In this document: in pieces, positions 58,800 through 64,000 of the stretch
Position numbering within the stretch: the first letter of the stretch is position 1
Layout of the letters: each line of letters begins with the position of its first letter
Notes under the pieces: model-generated
What the model was told of the DNA's origin: nothing
The model's input: the letters and a program-made list of their open reading frames with translations, nothing else
Database searches by the model: none
Assembly: GCF_029784155.1 (NCBI RefSeq)
Contig: NC_073692.1
Coordinates: 275,881,413-275,945,412 of the forward strand
Direction of reading: 5' to 3'
Source of the DNA: Uranotaenia lowii
Taxonomy: Eukaryota; Arthropoda; Insecta; Diptera; Culicidae
Length of the DNA stretch: 64,000 bases
Made by a program: the position numbers and the translations under genes

Positions 58800-59740
58800 G
58801 TATTATACCAAAAACTAGCAGAAATTAAAGAAGGAGGATACAGCCGTCTCAAAAACAGATTAGACGAAGTAGAAGTGGGAAAAACTTACCAATATCATAA
58901 TTGAAAAAAATGTGCGTCGGCCGATGGGAGATACCTAGAATAAAGTAGATATATTTCTTACGAAAAACGATGAATTTTTTTTTAAATTTTGTCATGTTTC
59001 ATCATAACATTACCTTTATTTCTTTCACAGGAAGCATGTCGATCAAACGAATGGTTTTTAGAACTGTCCCATTTCTTTATGAACAAAGCTTTATTTGTGA
59101 TTTGTGATTTGTGATTAAATAAAAAAATCAGTTTTCTTTCAATTTTGTTTAATTTGGACAAAACGTGAAAACCTGTTAGGATTTATGGATCTCGCACCGA
59201 ATTGACCAACAAAACCTGAATTGAGCTTTTTGAGACGTACAACTTTCTTGCAAACCAAGGAACAATTTTAGACTCCAGAGTTTTCGGAAAATACGAGTGT
59301 TTTATAACAGATTTATATTCCACCAGGAGATCATATCAAAATTGTTACTCTAATCCAAATCATTGAGAGATTATTATATTATTAAGATATATCTTTGTTA
59401 TCAAAATCCTCGTTTTGGTCGTTTAAGAAAAATGATCATATCTCAATTGATACAAACAGCTGTTTCAATGCACCAGGCATTCTTCTGAGGCAGCGTGCGC
59501 GACTCTCAACCAGAGGGTTGAGAAATCTCCTCAAACTTTTCAAGAATTGTTCAAATTGGAAAAAAATTGCATGAAAGCTAGAGAACATGGCAGGAGGCAG
59601 TTCAACATTACAAACAAGATAAAGAGTGCAAGACAAACATATATACATATAAGCATTAAATAATCTGATTGAGATATAATCTTTTATAAGTAAAATGCGT
59701 TAATCAGATTTCCAGTTCATTATCAGCCATCATTGATACT
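58800..59740. other. AT-rich intergenic DNA, no gene seen
   Basis: Contains a small TTGTGATTTGTGATTTGTGA direct repeat near 59093 and otherwise nothing recognisable. Confidence 0.5.
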
Positions 59741-59742
59741 TA

Positions 59743-60845
59743 CTTACTTAATGATCCCGCGCCGATCCTCCGGTGCAAAGGGCCGTGGTAAAAGACCTCC
59801 ACTGTTGACGATCCGGAGCCACCGTCTTCACCTGGTCCCAGTCAAGATTCTCGTCAACTGTGCGGATTTCAACGGCTAGGCCTCGCCGCCACGAGTTTCT
59901 GGGTCTACCTCTTCTTCGATGACCTTCTGGATTCCAATCTAGGGCCTCTTTGCAAATCTGGTTTTCATCTTTTCGCAGCGTGTGCCCAATCCATCTCTAC
60001 TTACGTTCCCGAATCTCGATTTCTAGCGCCCTTTGATGACACCAGCGATGTAGTTCCTCATTCGAGATCCAGTTGCCAGGCCACCTAGCGCGGATGATAT
60101 TCCGCAGGCAGCGGTTTACAAATACTTGCAGTTTTCGCGTCGTCACCGCATATGTGCACCAAGTTTCGCAACCCGTACAGCAATACGGATTTGACGTTTG
60201 AGTTGAAGATTCGGATTTTCTTTCGTAGAGAGATCTGGCGTGAAGCCAGATGTTTCGGAGACTCGCAAACGCAAAACGGGCCTTTCTGATCCGGGTTTCG
60301 ATGTCTTTCCTGGTACCACCATCAGGCGTTATCTGGCTACCAAGATATTGGAAGCACTCCACTTTCTCAACTTGTTGCTCAGCTACCATGAAACTGGAGA
60401 GACTTCCTGTGTTGATCTCCGTCGACTTGGTCTTTCCGACATTGACTTTGAGACCTGCTGCCTTGGAACTTTCGGTGAGGTCGTCGAATTTGCTCTGCAT
60501 GTCCAGTTGTGTTTGGGCGAGCAAAACAATATCGTCAGCCAGGTCAAGGTCGTTCAGTTGCTCCATTGTTGAAGGATTCCACGGCAATCCTCGGTTCGGT
60601 GCACAGTCAATCGATCCAGTCAGGATTTCATCCATTACGATGAGAAAAAGTAGCGGTGACAAAATACATCCTTGTCTCACTCCAGCAGTTACCGGGATTG
60701 GATCGGACAAGACACCTTCGTGCAAGACCTTGTACGAAAATGCCTCGTATTGTGTTTCGATGAGATGGACTAGTTTCTCTGGTACTCCTCTTCGCCTTAG
60801 AGCCGCCCAGATGTTTCCATGGTTAAGTCGGTCGAATGCAACACA
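59743..60845 (-). pseudogene. 5'-truncated RTE-like LINE reverse transcriptase
   Basis: It opens at VAFDRLNHGNIW (first catalytic Asp region), then GVRQGCILSPLLFLIVMDEI, with the catalytic box LADD (DLADDIVLLAQ) instead of the usual FADD/YADD. It continues with KTKSTEIN, FQYLGSQI, LQVFVNRCLRNIIRARWP and WISNEELHRWCHQ. A TAG near 59997 replaces the codon before RWIGHTLRKDEN, after which the same frame runs on through RRRGRPRNSWRRG to a stop near 59747 and a short AAGT-repeat tail. These C-terminal motifs are common in RTE-like insect LINEs; the clade is my inference. Dead by truncation and nonsense. Confidence 0.8.
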
Positions 60846-62097
60846 TTGGCTTCTAAAAACATAATGTTCACTGATAATCCTACCATTTGTACATCAAAAG
60901 TTTTAAGGTTAATGGGACATCAAATTAACGTAGTCAGAAAAATAATTGGTTCCACCAGTTATTTTTTAATTTACAAAACATGCGATTTTCAGCCTACTAA
61001 GAAAAAGGGGTAAGTTGCAAAAACCTTTGTTAAATGAAAAATAAAGAAAAAAGTTTGAATAGTTATAGTTTTCGACATATTTGCGATGTCGTCGCATAAA
61101 ACACAATCTTCAGTTATTTTTGATTTTGTTAGAATTAAAGCAACTATTTTTTCGGTCAAAGATTTTTTTTAAAAAGAAAGCATAAGGGTGCTGAATACAT
61201 TAAAGGATAAAAAATACTACATAACATTTGACATCAAATTCTAGCATATGGGAACAAGATTTAAACTGTGAATCTTTGATTTGCATGTCAATGCATTTAA
61301 GTCCAGACTGGTAAGGGAATTTAAAAAATATTTGTTTTAAAAAATTAAATGATTGTCCGAAAAATATTCATACACCGACAGTATGGTATAGGATAATAAA
61401 ATCCATATAAAGTTTGTAGTTTATATTATTATGCCAATCCGTCATACTGTGTAAAGTTTTTTACGGCATCAAAAACCGTAAAATTTTGATTTTTCAAATT
61501 TTCTATGAGAATCCAAAACTTCAAAAAACTATCTCAAAATGTGAGAAACTATGGCTATGGTTATCATTAAATGATAATTTTATTACATTCTATTAAAATA
61601 ATAGTGAAATAAGTGTTGGGGTACACAAATATTGCATCGAATCACGCTGTTGCATGATGCTCTGTTTGACTGTACTCATTTGTATCCAATGTTACAATGA
61701 ATTTTCTACTTTTTGAAATATAATAAATACATCTATTGGAAAAGTAAAGGTTTGAATTTTAATAAGCTCAACATCCACTAGTTTCTTGAGAACTAGCGCA
61801 AAGGAATATTGTGTAGGATTGTCCTTATTTCTCTATTCATATTCCAAAAACCTTTTAAAATTTTTGAAATGGTGAGTTTTGAGATTTTTTTCATAAAAGT
61901 ATTAAAAATACAGACCCATATACGAATTCAGGAACAAATAGTGTAATATTGGGTACGCTGATACATTTTTCCTCATATGTTAACATAAGGAACACCCATA
62001 TGTTAACATTAGGAACAATTAGTGCCTAATTAGGAACATCGACACCCTTATAAAACATGATATTTTTCGTAAATTAAAGCTTTAAATGATTATTTCA
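60846..62097. other. AT-rich intergenic DNA, no gene seen
   Basis: No ORF, terminal repeat or RNA gene recognised. Confidence 0.5.
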
Positions 62098-62285
62098 AAC
62101 CACCGTCTCGGTGGTCAAGTGATAAGCGTGAAGAGACGGTAATCGCTGGTCCACTGACGGAATGGGTTCGATTCCCATCTCGGTACTGGGTGTTAAATGT
62201 TAATCTTAAGTTGTCCACGTCATTTATTCAGTCTGTAAAGCCTAAAATCGGCTTAGACTGTGTATGTCTTTTTTTGTAGCAAAAT
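62098..62285 (+). mobile_element. tRNA-derived SINE
   Basis: An A-box-like TGGTCAAGTGAT at 62112-62123 and an exact consensus B-box GGTTCGATTCC at 62165-62175, followed by an about 100-base tRNA-unrelated body ending in a T-rich tract. It differs from the SINE at 2829-3030 in both boxes and body, so it belongs to another SINE family. A diverged tRNA gene (Leu- or Ser-like head) is the alternative; the extra body argues against it. Confidence 0.65.
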
Positions 62286-64000
62286 AGAGTTCAGAAAAAA
62301 ATTTGAAACTTAGTTACCAAAAAATTGTATATTTCATTATATAGTATTAAAGATTTAGCGTAATAATATCAAATCTAAAAACCTCTGACAAAATATAGCG
62401 AGATTAGGCTCACTTACCCTATGTTAATTTCATGTGTTTCCATAAAAAAATGGTTTCTTGTCAGCATCAAATTTCCAGTGTTGAGAGTGCCTTTAGCATT
62501 TTTTTTTACATAAATCACCGTCAATTATCACAACGTGTTAGATCCAATTAAAAAAAATATCATTTGTCTCATTCCAGGAACCTAAGAAAATCAAGTAGAA
62601 AATCAATTTCGTGGTTTTTCTAGGGAGCACTAAAATGTAGAAGTATGGTAAAATTGCAATATTCTTCACTCAACTCAAAAGTGCATTATATATTCTACAA
62701 CTACAATTTGTATTGGTAATTTTCAAATTTTCTTCGAAATTCAACATTTTTACCGAAATTTCTTGAATAAAGAACAACTTTTATATTTTTTTTAAATTTA
62801 AAAAATTGTTTGGAGATCCTCAATTAATGCTTCAAATCTTTAATTTGTATCATCAGGAAAAAACTCCCAAATCAGACCTTGGAAGTCAATTTAACACTCC
62901 ACGCTTAAAACCGCTATATTTCTTTTGTTTTTTAACCGATTTTACATATCTTATAGCTTTGAAAAACTCGTAACGTAACTCAAATATGTTTGTCAGACAA
63001 TATTCACCTACAGTACTTCAGTTTTCCATTATTCAAAATTTTGGAAAAAAATCAGAAAAAAATGCTTCGGAAAAAAGACTGTAGATCAGCTACGGAATGC
63101 TCACAAAAATTATCTTACTGTCCAAAAGATCAGAAACAAGACGCTATACATTGTACACTAGGATGTTTATTTTTTTTAATTTTTAAGATAATGACCATAA
63201 AAAATGTAAAAAAGTGATGGAAAATCCGTACTTTTTAATCCATTAGTCGTCAAAATTTTTTTCAGCCACACCAGATAAATTTTGAAAAGAGGATTGAAAA
63301 ATGAACGTAATTTGTCAAATTTATGCAATTAATATTGTCAAAGAATGTTTGACCAATTTTCAGAGCTTGCTGTTTTCTTACCAATTATTAATTTTTTTAG
63401 ATTTTCTTACACTAATATATAACTTTAAACTGGATTTTGAGTATGTTAACGCAAGGTTTCTGCAATAAAATTATATTCACCAGAAAGTCAATTTCATACC
63501 AATTCTAGTGGTGTAATTACATGGCCAAATTTCGCATTTTTTTCAATACTTTTTTAAATTGATTTGGTGTGACTTATAAAATTTTAACGAATCATTGATT
63601 AAAAAGTATGGTTTTTACACCACTTTTTGATATTTTTTGTGGTCATGATTTAAAGTAAATTTTTGAAAAAAAAAATTATCTTTGTGTGTAACGTATAGCT
63701 TCTCACTTCAGCTTTCTTGGACACTTAATAAGTGAAATGCTTTTGAGCATTCCGTAACTGATTTACACTCTTTTTCACGAAGCAAGTTTTTCGGATTTTT
63801 TTCTTTGGTATTGTAGATGAATATTGTCTGACAAACAAATACGAGGTTTTCTAAATTATCTATAATTTATGTAAAAATCGGTTGAGAAACAAGAGAGATA
63901 TATTGATTTAAGTCAGGAGTGTCTAATTAACATTCCAGGGACTTAAACGGGTAGAAATTTTAGGGAACAATAAGTTTTTTTCAATATTTTTTTTTTGCTA
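62286..64000. other. AT-rich intergenic DNA, no gene seen
   Basis: Short Lys/Phe-rich frames only (for example 62990-63217). No recognisable repeats or RNA genes. Confidence 0.5.

Noticed and set aside
60240..60864. Plus-strand ORFs opposite the RTE-like RT
   Set aside because: The reverse transcriptase motifs are all on the minus strand; the plus frames are complements without motifs.
62098..62180. A functional tRNA gene
   Set aside because: A- and B-boxes are good, but I could not form a convincing acceptor stem and a non-tRNA body follows, so a SINE is the better reading.

Overview
The window is repeat-dense, AT-rich eukaryotic nuclear DNA. The mix of jockey/CR1-like and LOA-like non-LTR retrotransposons, a DD37E-type Tc1/mariner transposase relic, tRNA-derived SINE-like units and many TA-, TAA- and 8-bp-flanked MITEs points to a dipteran insect, most likely a culicid mosquito. 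That assignment is inference from repeat types. I see no convincing host gene, no rRNA and no CRISPR. A few more GC-rich stretches (12.9-13.4, 28.6-29.3, 51.6-54.2 and 56.6-57.2 kb) may be host exons, UTRs or regulatory DNA, but no family could be recognised there.

Layout. 0-3.4 kb: AT-rich DNA with a decayed PIF-type remnant and a SINE. 3.4-8.0 kb: a TA-flanked foldback element, split by a hAT-type element (8-bp duplication CAAAGCAT), which itself carries two smaller MITEs. 9-10.6 kb: a LINE reverse transcriptase relic split by a TA-flanked MITE. 12.4-15.5 kb: an 8-bp repeat array and a 1.2-kb 9-bp array. 15.6-19.9 kb: a LOA-like LINE (minus strand) at the edge of that array, flanked by 113-bp duplications. 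20.3-26.6 kb: two further LINE relics and a TA-element family that inserted into a copy of itself. 27.3-28.1 kb: a foldback repeat. 29.5-30.9 kb: GGAAAGA arrays with a 551-bp offset duplication.

34.8-47.1 kb: the most structured part. A Transib-like foldback element (termini CACAGTG, 5-bp duplication CAGGG) contains a TA-flanked element. That element contains another terminal-repeat structure and a PIF/Harbinger-type MITE. Inside lies a nearly complete jockey/CR1-like LINE, which is itself interrupted by a tiny A-tailed retrocopy and by a hAT-type MITE. Duplications at most junctions allow the insertions to be ordered in time.

47.8-64 kb: a repeat copy shared with 21.6-22.2 kb, a third copy of the 3.4-kb element family, two Tc1/mariner transposase relics (one inside a TA element), a 661-bp CCCGATCAGG MITE, an RTE-like LINE relic and a second SINE.

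All recognisable proteins belong to mobile elements, and all but one carry frameshifts or stop codons. The exception is the LOA-like endonuclease ORF, which is open but separated from its reverse transcriptase by a frameshift.
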